Shown: in pieces, positions 9,673-18,863 of the stretch
How the letters are laid out: every line of letters starts with the position of its first letter
Position numbering within the stretch: position 1 is the first letter of the stretch
Origin: Alkalimonas sp.
GTDB taxonomy: Bacteria; Pseudomonadota; Gammaproteobacteria; Enterobacterales; Alteromonadaceae
Assembly: GCF_020831925.1 (NCBI RefSeq)
Contig: NZ_JAFIFQ010000003.1
Coordinates: forward strand, 1-64,000
Direction: 5' to 3'
DNA: 64,000 nucleotides
Notes under the pieces: model-generated
What the model was told of the DNA's origin: nothing
Databases searched by the model: none
The model's input: only the letters and a program-made list of their open reading frames with translations
Translations under genes and position numbers: made by a program

Positions 9673-11208
9673 ATGAATCCAATGAATTATATCAAACGAA
9701 CTATCGCATTTTTTCCGCTAATCGCTGCTTTTTCGCTGCACTCTAACGAAGTTATCCAAAGTGGCCACCAGATGATGTTGGTAGGTGGCGGGGTCAGTAT
9801 TTGCACGTCTGAAGCACCAGGGAGTTGTTTACCCGATACGCGGTTTGAACATGATGACAAGCCGTCTTCTGGCAAGTTTCAGGTAGAGCAAGTGGCACTT
9901 TTGCAGAGTAAGGATCCTTTTTCACGTGATTTGATACTGGATTTTGTGCGCCAGGCAGCACAGTTATCTGGCAAAGAGCAACCAGAGGTGTTGGTGGTTA
10001 CCGCTTCATCCCGCAACCCTTTTGCCGCGGTTGATTTTTACCTGGAGCTATTTACCCAGGCGGGGGCTAAGGTGCGCTGGTTGCCCATCCACGCAGCCTA
10101 TCAGCAAGCGCAACGGCTTGGGGCTGAGTCTGGCTGTGCTCAGTTAGATACTTTGTTCGAGCAATACCATGGCCTGACCGAGCCTGGGAAAGAGCACCCG
10201 AATTTAATGGTTTATCAACAGCAGTTTTGTCAGTTTGGTTCTGAGCACAGTGTTGCTTTGATTGACGCTGCCGATGCAATTTTTTTTAATGGTGGCGATC
10301 AGTCGATGACCCTGCAGGCGCTTCGAGGCCTTGACGGAGCTGCAACGCCAGAGCTAACAGCCATAGAGCGGGGGTTAAAAGCAGGTACTTTATTAGTGGG
10401 TGGCACCAGTGCTGGTACTGCTGTCATGTCCGGTAGTGAGCCTGCAGCTGTTCCGATGATTACCAATGGCGATTCACGCTATGCGCTCGCTTTTGGGGCC
10501 CATGCGGTAGAACCACCTGAGCGTGACTGTGCCGAACATGGCACTTGCCCGGCTGGTTTGCATGAGAGCTCCTTAACTTACAAGGCAGAAGGTGGTGCTG
10601 CTCTTTTTCCATGGGGTATTTTGGATACGCACTTTTCTGAACGTGGGCGCGAGGGGCGGTTACTTGAGCTGGCTCTGGCGACCGACACCCGTTTTGGTTT
10701 TGGTGTCGATGAAGCGACCGCTCTGTGGGTTTATGTACCTAAAGCAGGCTCAGATGACGTGTGGTTTGAAGTGCAAGGACGAGGAGGTGTGTTTATCCTT
10801 GATCTGTCGACTGCTCAACAGGACCAAAAAGCGGATGGAAAGCGAGTTCGTCAGGTCGTGACGCACTATTTAACGCATGGCGACAAGGCCAGGCTGCATC
10901 AAGGCGAGCTTAGCATTCAGTTTGCTGACTGGAAGCATGGGGTTGCAGACGATGCTGCAAAGCCGCAACAACTGAATAAGATCTTGCAGCATGATCATTT
11001 TCAGCAGTTAGCTCATCATTTGTGCGTCAGCAATCAGAAGACTGCCAGCGGACAAGACCAGCTGGCAGCCACCAGATTCTTATTGCAATTAAGTCGCAAT
11101 GACCAGAGCAAAAGCAAGCCAGGCGTAATAGTAAAAGATGACCAAGCGTTTCGTTTTTGCTCGTATCAGCATATGCTGCTAGAGCTTAGCGTAGCAGCGA
11201 ACCCTTAG
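9673..11208 (+). CDS. Exported cyanophycinase-like peptidase, family S51
   Basis: A 511-residue serine peptidase of family S51. An N-terminal hydrophobic segment (IAFFPLIAAFSLHS) looks like a signal peptide, so the enzyme is probably periplasmic or extracellular, like the secreted CphE type rather than the shorter cytoplasmic CphB type of about 270 residues. The nucleophile elbow is GGTSAGTAVMSG with Ser246; FFNGGDQSM, which precedes it by about 40 residues, is the other S51 signature, and DTHFSERGREGRL follows as in cyanophycinases. The C-terminal third is extra. Cyanophycinases cut the Asp-Arg polymer to beta-Asp-Arg dipeptides, which fits the neighbouring receptor, carrier and isoaspartyl dipeptidase. 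Another ATG nine bases later is an alternative start. Confidence 0.85.
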   Translation: MNPMNYIKRTIAFFPLIAAFSLHSNEVIQSGHQMMLVGGGVSICTSEAPGSCLPDTRFEHDDKPSSGKFQVEQVALLQSKDPFSRDLILDFVRQAAQLSGKEQPEVLVVTASSRNPFAAVDFYLELFTQAGAKVRWLPIHAAYQQAQRLGAESGCAQLDTLFEQYHGLTEPGKEHPNLMVYQQQFCQFGSEHSVALIDAADAIFFNGGDQSMTLQALRGLDGAATPELTAIERGLKAGTLLVGGTSAGTAVMSGSEPAAVPMITNGDSRYALAFGAHAVEPPERDCAEHGTCPAGLHESSLTYKAEGGAALFPWGILDTHFSERGREGRLLELALATDTRFGFGVDEATALWVYVPKAGSDDVWFEVQGRGGVFILDLSTAQQDQKADGKRVRQVVTHYLTHGDKARLHQGELSIQFADWKHGVADDAAKPQQLNKILQHDHFQQLAHHLCVSNQKTASGQDQLAATRFLLQLSRNDQSKSKPGVIVKDDQAFRFCSYQHMLLELSVAANP

Positions 11209-11244
11209 CAGGCAGAGTAGAATTGAGCAGATAAAGAGGCATTG

Positions 11245-13539
11245 ATGACGGTTCAACCTGTACATCCGATGGTAAAAGGTCTGGCAGAACGATTACGGCA
11301 GTGGGGTTGGCTCAAGCTGATGGCGCTGGTGCTGTTGTTCGTTGTTATGGCCGCGACTTTGCTGGCACTCGGTGTATCGGTACTGCTTGGTGCTGGTATC
11401 CATTGGGATACGGTTTTAACTGTCTTGCTCCTCACCTGCCTGATTGGTCCCTTGGTATTGGCGCTGGTGTTTTATCTGATTGAACAACTGGATGCCACTT
11501 TGTTGTATCTGGAAGATTCCAGCCGCCAGGAAAAAGTACTGAATCAGCACCTGCAGGAAAATATCCGCCAGCTGAACTTTGAAATCGAAGAGCGTAAAAA
11601 AGCTTTTCAGGCCAAGCGTAGAGCCATTGATGAGTTGCGCAAAGAAATTCTTGAGCGTAAAAAAGCTCAGCAGGAGCTGGAAGAGCAGACCTTGCTGATC
11701 CGCTCCATCGTTGATAGCTCGCCCGATTTATTCTATTACCGGGATGAAACGGGCCGCTTTGCCAGTTGCAATAAAATGTTTGAAGTTACCATGGGCAAAC
11801 CGGCCGCTGAGCTGCTTGGACGCCATCCGGCAGATATCTTCAAAGATGATACGGTGCCTTCTGCGATTTTAAGTGACCACGAAGTAACGACCCAACAATC
11901 CGAGCTGATCCTGGATGTGGAATTTACCGATAGCAAAGGACAGAGTCTTTGGTTTGAAATGCGTAAGGTGCCGTTTTTTGATAAGCAAGGGCGCTCCATT
12001 GGCTTGCTGGGTTTTGGCCGGGATATCACCTCACGTAAGCTGGCCGAGCAAGCGTTGGAGAAGGCCTATCAGGACAAAGGCAAGTTTATTGCAACGTTAA
12101 GCCATGAGCTGCGCACTCCGCTGAATGGCATTGTTGGTTTAACCAGACGCCTGCTGGACAGCGAACTGGCAGAATCACAACGCAGCTGGAGTCAGACTAT
12201 CTTTACCAGTGCCGAAACTCTTGGAAATATTTTCAATGATATTATTGATTTAGATAAAATTGACCGCCAGGATCTCGATATTGTTTATCAGAACATCGAA
12301 ATCAATGGCTTTGTCACCGATATCAAAAACTTTGCCGAACTGATTTGCCAGCAAAAAGAGCTGGATTTTGAGTTGGTTTTGCATGCTCCAGCTGACTGCT
12401 ATTTGCAGCTGGATCCAACCCGGGTACGTCAGGTGCTTTGGAATCTGCTGAATAATGCCGTGAAATTTACCGCCAAGGGCCGTATCAGTTTGTATTGTGA
12501 GCTACTGCAACACGACAACACCCAATTGTTGTTAAAAGTGATCGATACCGGCATTGGCATCAGTCAGCATGAACAAAAGCGTATCTTTGATATGTATTAC
12601 AAGTCCAACGATGGCCGTCGTTTGAGTGTGGTTGGTTCGGGGATCGGTTTATCGGTTTCAAAAGCCTTGGTGGAGGCGATGGATGGTTCCCTGACGTTAG
12701 AAAGTTCGGTGGGTGCGGGCAGTTGTTTTGAAATCTTATTGCCGACCCGCTTGGTTAGTCGGCCCACACAGCAGGCGATTGATTGTCCGGAGCTCACTAT
12801 CTTGTTGGTTGAAGATGTACCTCTCAATGCAGACATCGCTATTAGTTTGTTGGAGCAGCGTGGTCATACTGTGATTCATGCTGAAACCGGAGAAGATGCG
12901 CTGGCATTACTGGAAACGGAGGATGATCTGGATTTGGTGCTGCTCGATATGCAGTTACCGGATATGACCGGTGATCAAATTGCCAGGACGATGCGCCAGG
13001 AGATGCACCTGAAGCATTTGCCTATCGTTGTACTCAGTGCCAATGTGCGCAAAGCGGAAGAGCAACTGGCTGGGATCCGGATTGATGGCGCTTTGGCAAA
13101 GCCACTAAATACCAACAATCTGGATCAATTACTGGCGCAGTTGTTTTCGCCCAGCGCCTTAAAGACAGCCACCACTCAACCTACGGTAGAGTCGGATTAT
13201 ATGCTGGATCTGGCAACCCTGGATGATTATATGCAATCGCTGGGCAAAGAAACTATGCTGCGCAGCGCTAAGTTGTTTGCACAGTTGTTGCCAGGTTACA
13301 TTAACAAGATGCTGGAAGAAGCCGTGCATCAACGGTTGAATGCTTTCAAGGATGCAGCGCACACCCTGAAAGGGGCCGCATCATCGGTTGGTTTGCATTG
13401 GGTGCAGAAGCAGGCTAAAAAATACGAGGCGCTGTCGGAGCCCAATTGGCAACAGCTGGAACGACAGTTGGTAGACTTCCATTTAACAGCAGAGCGGCAC
13501 TTGGCCGCTCTGTATGACTATTTGGAAAAGGATAGCTGA
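11245..13539 (+). CDS. arcB: ArcB-type hybrid sensor histidine kinase
   Basis: Membrane sensor kinase of the redox-responsive Arc system, 764 residues (E. coli ArcB 778). Two N-terminal membrane helices (about residues 23-50 and 55-80), a coiled linker, a PAS domain (about 150-265), HisKA with His287 in TLSHELRTPLNG, HATPase with DTGIGIS and GSGIGLSVSK, a receiver with Asp568 in LLDMQLPD, and an Hpt domain with His706 in AAHTLKGAA. The order matches ArcB exactly. ATG is preferred over a TTG three bases upstream because AGAGGC is correctly spaced. Its partner arcA is directly downstream on the other strand with no base between the stop codons; in E. coli the two genes are unlinked. Confidence 0.95.
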   Translation: MTVQPVHPMVKGLAERLRQWGWLKLMALVLLFVVMAATLLALGVSVLLGAGIHWDTVLTVLLLTCLIGPLVLALVFYLIEQLDATLLYLEDSSRQEKVLNQHLQENIRQLNFEIEERKKAFQAKRRAIDELRKEILERKKAQQELEEQTLLIRSIVDSSPDLFYYRDETGRFASCNKMFEVTMGKPAAELLGRHPADIFKDDTVPSAILSDHEVTTQQSELILDVEFTDSKGQSLWFEMRKVPFFDKQGRSIGLLGFGRDITSRKLAEQALEKAYQDKGKFIATLSHELRTPLNGIVGLTRRLLDSELAESQRSWSQTIFTSAETLGNIFNDIIDLDKIDRQDLDIVYQNIEINGFVTDIKNFAELICQQKELDFELVLHAPADCYLQLDPTRVRQVLWNLLNNAVKFTAKGRISLYCELLQHDNTQLLLKVIDTGIGISQHEQKRIFDMYYKSNDGRRLSVVGSGIGLSVSKALVEAMDGSLTLESSVGAGSCFEILLPTRLVSRPTQQAIDCPELTILLVEDVPLNADIAISLLEQRGHTVIHAETGEDALALLETEDDLDLVLLDMQLPDMTGDQIARTMRQEMHLKHLPIVVLSANVRKAEEQLAGIRIDGALAKPLNTNNLDQLLAQLFSPSALKTATTQPTVESDYMLDLATLDDYMQSLGKETMLRSAKLFAQLLPGYINKMLEEAVHQRLNAFKDAAHTLKGAASSVGLHWVQKQAKKYEALSEPNWQQLERQLVDFHLTAERHLAALYDYLEKDS

Positions 13540-14250
13540 TTAATCTTTATCGATATTACCGACAAAGCGGTAACCTTCACCGTGAATGGTGCTGATCAGC
13601 TCTGGCGTATCCATGTCGGTCTCAAAATGCTTACGGATACGACGAATGGTTACATCTACGGTCCGATCATTCGGACGCAGTTCACGGCCTGTCATATGGC
13701 GGATCAATTGCTCACGGGTAAAGATTTTTCCTGGGGTATCCAGCATCAGACGCAAGGCGCGGTATTCGCCTTTTGGCAAGCGGCGTGACTCACCTTTTGG
13801 CGACGTCAGGTTGCGGCTATTCTCATCCAGCGTCCAGCCATTGAAGGTCACTACGCTTTTGTGCTCTTCCACCACAGGTTGTGCTACCGTGCGGCTTAAC
13901 AGGTTGCGAGCGCGGATGGTTAATTCACGTGGGTTGAATGGCTTGGTCAGGTAATCATCGGCACCAATTTCCAGCCCCAGAATACGATCGACTTCGCTAT
14001 CGCGACCAGTCAGGAAAATCAGGCCAATTTTTTCTTTTTGACGCAATTCACGCGCCAGAATTAAGCCGTTTTTACCAGGCAGATTGATGTCCATCACGAT
14101 TAGATTGACTTTGCTTTCAGCCAGGCGCTGATTCATTTCTTCACCATTGATGGCTTCAATCACATCGTAGCCTTCACCTTGAAACAGGCTGACCAGATTG
14201 GTGCGAGTAACTTCTTCATCTTCAACAATTAGAACGACAGGGGTCTGCAT
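13540..14250 (-). CDS. arcA: ArcA response regulator
   Basis: OmpR-family DNA-binding regulator of the Arc two-component system, 236 residues. Receiver with phospho-acceptor Asp54 in [11 protein letters not shown] and the conserved TKPFNPREL after it; C-terminal winged helix with [15 protein letters not shown] and IRRIRKHFE, nearly identical to E. coli ArcA. Convergent with arcB: the TAA of arcA begins at the base after the arcB TGA, so antisense read-through between the pair is possible. The 195-base upstream region before the next kinase is AT-rich and holds its promoter. Confidence 0.97.
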   Translation of the reverse strand: MQTPVVLIVEDEEVTRTNLVSLFQGEGYDVIEAINGEEMNQRLAESKVNLIVMDINLPGKNGLILARELRQKEKIGLIFLTGRDSEVDRILGLEIGADDYLTKPFNPRELTIRARNLLSRTVAQPVVEEHKSVVTFNGWTLDENSRNLTSPKGESRRLPKGEYRALRLMLDTPGKIFTREQLIRHMTGRELRPNDRTVDVTIRRIRKHFETDMDTPELISTIHGEGYRFVGNIDKD

Positions 14251-14445
14251 ATAATTAACCTTATGTGAATTTTGTTTGATTTGTGATTCAATGTGACGCT
14301 TTGATATGACAGAACATTGTCAATTAGTTCTCAATTATAGCTTTACTTGGCTTTGTTAACAAGTAGTATTGTTAACATTTAGCGCATCCTAAAGTAATTC
14401 ACCGCATTTGCATGTTTAAATTCATAAAAATCAATTGGTTGAACT

Positions 14446-16065
14446 TTATTTTGTATCTCTTATCAACACCGGAAACTCGATAAAAACATGGACGCCCTCA
14501 CCAATAGAGCTTTCCAGCTGAATTTTTCCCCGCAATGCCTGAGTCACCAGGTTGTATACCAGATGGAGACCAAGGCCGCTGCCACCTTCACCTCGCTTAG
14601 TAGTGACAAAGGGATCAAAAATACGCTTACGAATTTGCTCTGGTACACCAGCACCATTGTCCTGATAAATCAATTGGCAATGGTTATTCTCTGTGGTCAC
14701 GGTGATGATGATTTTTCCTTTATCCTGGTCACTGAAGGCATGGATCAGACTGTTCATAATCAGGTTGATCAGAATCTGATTGATTGGGCCCGGCTTGCTT
14801 TCAAGCAGCAGCTCTTCCGGGCAATTGACCACCACTTCATGACTGGTTTTTTTTAAGTTTGGCCGCAGTGACAGCAATACTTCATTAATTAACTGCAACA
14901 TATTAAAAGTACGTGCACTATCGCTGGATTGATCAACGGCAACCTGTTTAAAGCTTCGAATCAGGCTAGCCGCACGTTCCAGGTTACGGTAGACAATGCC
15001 AAGGTTTTCCTGGGCTTCGCCAATAAAGCGCGATAATTGGGAGGAGGTAAGCTTTTTATCCTGAAAGTTCTGTTCTATCACTTTCAACTTATCTTGCAGT
15101 AAGGTTGATGCAGTGATGCCCAGGCCTATGGGCGTATTTACTTCATGCGCAATTCCCGCAACCATCTGACCAAGGCTGGACATTTTTTCGGTTTCGACAA
15201 TCTGGTTTTGATACTGATGCAAGGTCTCCAGTGTGTTTAGTAGCTCCTGGTTCGATTCCTTTAATGCCTGGGTTCGCTCCGAAATCTTTTGCTCCAAGCC
15301 CTGGTTAAGCTGGCGAATTTCCTGCTCAGCACTTTGCAGCTTATTAAACTGACGCTCAATTTTATCCAGCATCAGGTTCAGGGCTTTACTGAAGGATTCT
15401 ACTTCATCCAGGTTCGTTTGCGGCACGCGCAAACTAAAGTCTTGGGTTTTGGTAATGATTTGAACCTGCTCCAATAAGCCTTTAATGGGCCTGGTTAACC
15501 AGCGCTGTAGTCGGTTGGCAGCCAGAAAGGCCAGCAACAACGCCAGCACTGCAATGGCAATATCGGATAAAATGCGGTTTTGGGTATAGCCGGATAACTC
15601 TGCCTTGGTCGCACGTAAATAGGTATAGCCTATGAGTTGACCGGAAAACTCTATTGGCGCCATCACTTCAAGATGATTCCGGCTTTGCTTTGGTTGTAAC
15701 AGCTCTGGCAAACGATGAAACTGTGTCGGGTAGGGGCCTATGGTTTGACGGTTGTAACTGCTGAAAAATACCGGCTCAGACGCCTCGGGATCCAGGCTAT
15801 AAATATGGATATTATTGATCATAGGAACTGCAGAAAAAGCCTGCAGCTGCTGTTCTAACAGATCAGTGTCATTGTTATAAAGCCCGGTGGCTGAGCTGAT
15901 GGCAATAATGGTGGCGTAGGCCTCCAGCTGGTGCTGAAGTTTGCGGTATTGCGCATTGATATCATGAATGCTGGATAGGGCAAGTGATGCAATCAGTGTC
16001 AGGCTACAAATCAGCATTACAATGCTGATTAACATTCCTTTTATGGAAAAAGTTTTTTGCATCAT
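14446..16065 (-). CDS. Membrane sensor histidine kinase with HAMP domain
   Basis: About 539 residues. A first membrane helix (about residues 10-35), a periplasmic sensor region of about 130 residues, a second helix (AIAVLALLLAFLAA), a HAMP domain, then a coiled coil and a kinase core: phospho-acceptor His in GIAHEVNTPIG, N box NLIMNSLIHAF, G1 DNGAGVP and G2 GGSGLGLHLV. The AHEVNTPIG form marks the HisKA group seen in DctB-like kinases. No cognate regulator is adjacent. The longer reading would start at TTG; ATG at this position (or the one 3 bases inside) is preferred, though no strong ribosome site is visible. Its stimulus cannot be read from the sequence. Confidence 0.9.
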   Translation of the reverse strand: MMQKTFSIKGMLISIVMLICSLTLIASLALSSIHDINAQYRKLQHQLEAYATIIAISSATGLYNNDTDLLEQQLQAFSAVPMINNIHIYSLDPEASEPVFFSSYNRQTIGPYPTQFHRLPELLQPKQSRNHLEVMAPIEFSGQLIGYTYLRATKAELSGYTQNRILSDIAIAVLALLLAFLAANRLQRWLTRPIKGLLEQVQIITKTQDFSLRVPQTNLDEVESFSKALNLMLDKIERQFNKLQSAEQEIRQLNQGLEQKISERTQALKESNQELLNTLETLHQYQNQIVETEKMSSLGQMVAGIAHEVNTPIGLGITASTLLQDKLKVIEQNFQDKKLTSSQLSRFIGEAQENLGIVYRNLERAASLIRSFKQVAVDQSSDSARTFNMLQLINEVLLSLRPNLKKTSHEVVVNCPEELLLESKPGPINQILINLIMNSLIHAFSDQDKGKIIITVTTENNHCQLIYQDNGAGVPEQIRKRIFDPFVTTKRGEGGSGLGLHLVYNLVTQALRGKIQLESSIGEGVHVFIEFPVLIRDTK

Positions 16066-16201
16066 AGAGTTGTCATATTCCAAACCAACAATGGCATGTC
16101 AGTATTCACCTGACTATGATGTTATGCAGAAAACCATAATTTCGCAAACTACTGGCTTGTTTTTTTATGCTTGGAAGGCAACTCTGCAGATGGAGGTTCT
16201 G

Positions 16202-16597
16202 ATGACACCATGGCAATTGTATCAAAACGTAGTCTTTATTAGTTATCAGCCTTTTGCCACTATGAGCAGTTTTGCCATTATCAGTGCAATTAATCCTGCA
16301 GGTAAAATGGCCCCGGCCGGGCAAAATCTTTGTCGCCATATGGCCTTTGCTGCCAGCTTGCACGATGCCAGAGTGCGCTATCGGAAAGTCACAGGAGCAT
16401 CCCCAGATTTTAAGCACCTGGAGCCAAGTTGGGCTGTGTTTTGTAGCCGGCATCAGGCGGTGGAGTATGCGTTGGACTGGCAGCAAAATGCGCTGTACTG
16501 GGTAGAAGACGATGAGCTTTGGCTGCTACCTGCATTGTTGCAGCAAGAGCCGGTGGCTTTGGGCTGTTTTTCGCAGCGCTTAATCCTCGCGCCTTAA
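16202..16597 (+). CDS. DUF3293 family protein
   Basis: 131-residue cytoplasmic protein that I recognise as DUF3293, a small family of unknown function found in many gammaproteobacteria. Family-like features are the opening W-x-x-Y segment, FAIISAINP, the AGQNLCRHM helix and the C-terminal DDELWLLPAL. The start is fixed by GGAGGT six bases before the ATG; a longer upstream reading lacks any ribosome site. It ends 18 bases inside the next, convergent gene. Confidence 0.8.
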   Translation: MTPWQLYQNVVFISYQPFATMSSFAIISAINPAGKMAPAGQNLCRHMAFAASLHDARVRYRKVTGASPDFKHLEPSWAVFCSRHQAVEYALDWQQNALYWVEDDELWLLPALLQQEPVALGCFSQRLILAP

Positions 16598-16900
16598 GAT
16601 ACGTAATATGGGCTCTAGCTCCATCCCCAGTTGAGCTTCTAATTGTCGTCTGTCCATGCGTTGACGGATTTGCGCTACTTCTGATTCTGGCTGCTGTAAG
16701 AATGGCTGAAAATCGGTGACGCAGATGCAGCGCACCCCAGCTTCTTGTTGATCGGGTAGCTGCATCAGCCGGTACAGCTGGTGTGGGCAGGGTAAGGTGC
16801 GGTTTGGCTGCTGCAGGCAGGTGTCAGTTGCCGTCGTGGCCATGGCTGAAAAAGTCAGGCCGGACAAGGCTGTTCCCAGTAATACCGCCTTTACACCCAT
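16580..16900 (-). CDS. Small exported protein of unknown function
   Basis: 106 residues. Signal peptide MGVKAVLLGTALSGLTFSAMA, then a short mature domain with four cysteines, two of them in a RCICV motif, and a charged C-terminal helix rich in Arg and Glu (QIRQRMDRRQLEAQLG). I do not recognise the family. It starts three bases after the rsmC stop on the same strand, so it is probably the last gene of a trmB-rsmC unit. The cysteines suggest disulfides in the periplasm. Confidence 0.7.
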   Translation of the reverse strand: MGVKAVLLGTALSGLTFSAMATTATDTCLQQPNRTLPCPHQLYRLMQLPDQQEAGVRCICVTDFQPFLQQPESEVAQIRQRMDRRQLEAQLGMELEPILRILRRED

Positions 16901-16903
16901 GTG

Positions 16904-17941
16904 TTATTTCCTCGATTTTAAACACTGGTAAATGGTAAAACCATGCGCTTGTGCCAGTATAGTACAATGACCAAAGCTTTCCTGTAGCCAGCTCTGGTAG
17001 GGCAGATGATTGTTAGCAACCAGCGTCAGGCTACCTCCAGGAGATAACCTGTAAGGGCAGGCTCTGATAAAAGCTTCTGCAATGCTGTAATCCGTTTTCT
17101 GACCGGTGTGAAAGGGAGGGTTGCTGACTATGTGCTCGAATTGCGCAGGCGTATCCGGCAACCCATCGGCAGCCAGCACGGTGCCAGTTAGCCCATTGGC
17201 TGCTAGTGTTGCTTGGGCGGCTGCAGTGGCGAGGGTGCTGACATCGGAGGCATAGAGCTCAATCGATGGCTGGCTTGCTTTTAAATAAGCCGCGATAACA
17301 CCACAACCACAGGCAAAGTCCAGCACCCGGCCAGACTGAATGTGCGCCAAATGCTGCAGCAACAAGGCTGTGCCTTTATCCAGACTGCCATGACTGAACA
17401 CCCCAGGGTAGGAGTGAAGGTGTAATTTAATGTCGTTTAGTGTGACAGCAAAGGTTTGGGCGCGGATGGTACTGGCTGGTAAGCGACCATTGACGACAAA
17501 CCAGAGGGCATGGCGGGCATTGTCCAGTTTATGAGCGCTCAGCTCACTGCTTTGCAGCTGTTTGGGTAATGTTTTGATACCGCTTTTATTGTCGCCCACC
17601 ACAAAGATGTCGGCGTTTTCTGCCAGCACCGGCTGCAACTGCTGCAGCATCAACGTCAGCTGCTCTTTGCTTTTCGGGTAAAACAGCACCGCTGTTTCAA
17701 AGCGTTCGGCAAACTCGGGCTTAAGCCCTGAGCTGCAGCGGTAACCGGCGTGCTGCCAGCGGGCAGCTACCGCTACATGGCTGCTGTAGACTGCGATTTT
17801 TTGGCGGTGATCGCTTGGTAGCTGGCCAGCCAGCTGATCCAGCGGCGGCTCCACCAGCAAGCTTGGGCCGGTTAAATCGGCCAGGTTTCGCAGCAGCATC
17901 TGGCTGGCACTGCTAAGCATTTGGCTGGCGCTAGCGGACAT
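16904..17941 (-). CDS. rsmC: 16S rRNA m2G1207 methyltransferase RsmC
   Basis: 345 residues (E. coli 343). A degenerate N-terminal methyltransferase-like domain is followed by the active SAM-dependent domain with VLDFACGCGVIAAYL (SAM loop), the acidic YASDVS strand and the catalytic NPPFHTG motif that flips a guanine. Modifies G1207 of 16S rRNA in the assembled 30S subunit. ATG start one base after the trmB stop, so the two RNA methyltransferases are translationally coupled. Confidence 0.95.
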   Translation of the reverse strand: MSASASQMLSSASQMLLRNLADLTGPSLLVEPPLDQLAGQLPSDHRQKIAVYSSHVAVAARWQHAGYRCSSGLKPEFAERFETAVLFYPKSKEQLTLMLQQLQPVLAENADIFVVGDNKSGIKTLPKQLQSSELSAHKLDNARHALWFVVNGRLPASTIRAQTFAVTLNDIKLHLHSYPGVFSHGSLDKGTALLLQHLAHIQSGRVLDFACGCGVIAAYLKASQPSIELYASDVSTLATAAAQATLAANGLTGTVLAADGLPDTPAQFEHIVSNPPFHTGQKTDYSIAEAFIRACPYRLSPGGSLTLVANNHLPYQSWLQESFGHCTILAQAHGFTIYQCLKSRK

Positions 17942-17942
17942 C

Positions 17943-18668
17943 TTAATGCTCCCGCTTAAACATCAGATCCCAGACGCCATGGCCAAGCTTTTTACCGCGT
18001 AGCTCAAACTTGGTGACGGGGCGATGGGTTGGGCGTTCCACATAGTCATTGCTGGCCGACAGGTTGCTAAAGCCTTCCGCGGCCTGCATCACTTCCAGCA
18101 TATGTTCGGCGTAATGCTGCCAGTCGGTAGCCATATGAAAAACACCGCCAATCGCCAGCTTGCTACGTAGTTGCTGCACAAAGTCGGCTTGCACAATGCG
18201 GCGTTTGTGGTGTTTTTTCTTTGGCCATGGGTCTGGGAAAAACAACTGAATGGTAGTAAGGCTGTTATCTGGGATCATCTGAGCCAATACTTCAACAGCA
18301 TCGTGCTGGAACACCCGCAGATTGCTGATACCGGCTGCAGCAGCATCTGCCAGGCAGGCGCCAACGCCAGGGCGGTGCACTTCAATGCCAATAAAGTTTT
18401 TTTCCGGGGCTGCTGCTGCCATTTGCACCAGAGATTTGCCCATGCCAAAGCCAATTTCCAGTACCGTATCGGCTTTGCGGCCAAACAAGGTGGCTAAATC
18501 CAGTAGCTCGGGTTTAAACTCAACGCCCATGGCGGGCCAGTGTTGTTCCAGCGCCAGTTTTTGTGCCTTGGTTAAGCGGCCTTCACGCAGGACAAAGCTA
18601 CGAATTTTACGCATATAAGACGTGGTTTCTGCGCTTTCGTCAGCGGCTGTGGTTGGCTGTTCGCTCAT
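17943..18668 (-). CDS. trmB: tRNA (guanine-46-N7) methyltransferase TrmB
   Basis: 241-residue methyltransferase acting on G46 of tRNA variable loops. Motifs are [13 protein letters not shown] (SAM binding), [10 protein letters not shown], the catalytic [14 protein letters not shown] and the C-terminal T-x-x-E-type segment VTKFELRG. The ATG preceding SEQPTT is taken as the start because GGAGC lies upstream; a 14-residue longer reading is possible. Its promoter lies in the short gap shared with divergent mutY. Confidence 0.95.
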   Translation of the reverse strand: MSEQPTTAADESAETTSYMRKIRSFVLREGRLTKAQKLALEQHWPAMGVEFKPELLDLATLFGRKADTVLEIGFGMGKSLVQMAAAAPEKNFIGIEVHRPGVGACLADAAAAGISNLRVFQHDAVEVLAQMIPDNSLTTIQLFFPDPWPKKKHHKRRIVQADFVQQLRSKLAIGGVFHMATDWQHYAEHMLEVMQAAEGFSNLSASNDYVERPTHRPVTKFELRGKKLGHGVWDLMFKREH

Positions 18669-18863
18669 GGCGGGCTCCGGTAATGGGTTATTTATGCGCC
18701 TGTTATTCACCTGTCATGTATCTTACAAGGCATCTCAGGCTGGCAACGATTGGTAGCCGCGTATTATCGGTGTTCTTAAGCAGAAGCTCAACCCGCTTTT
18801 TTCCACATAGCCTCGCTTCACCGGGCTATGGCATACTAGCGGGGTTTTCAATGCGGAGGCTGT

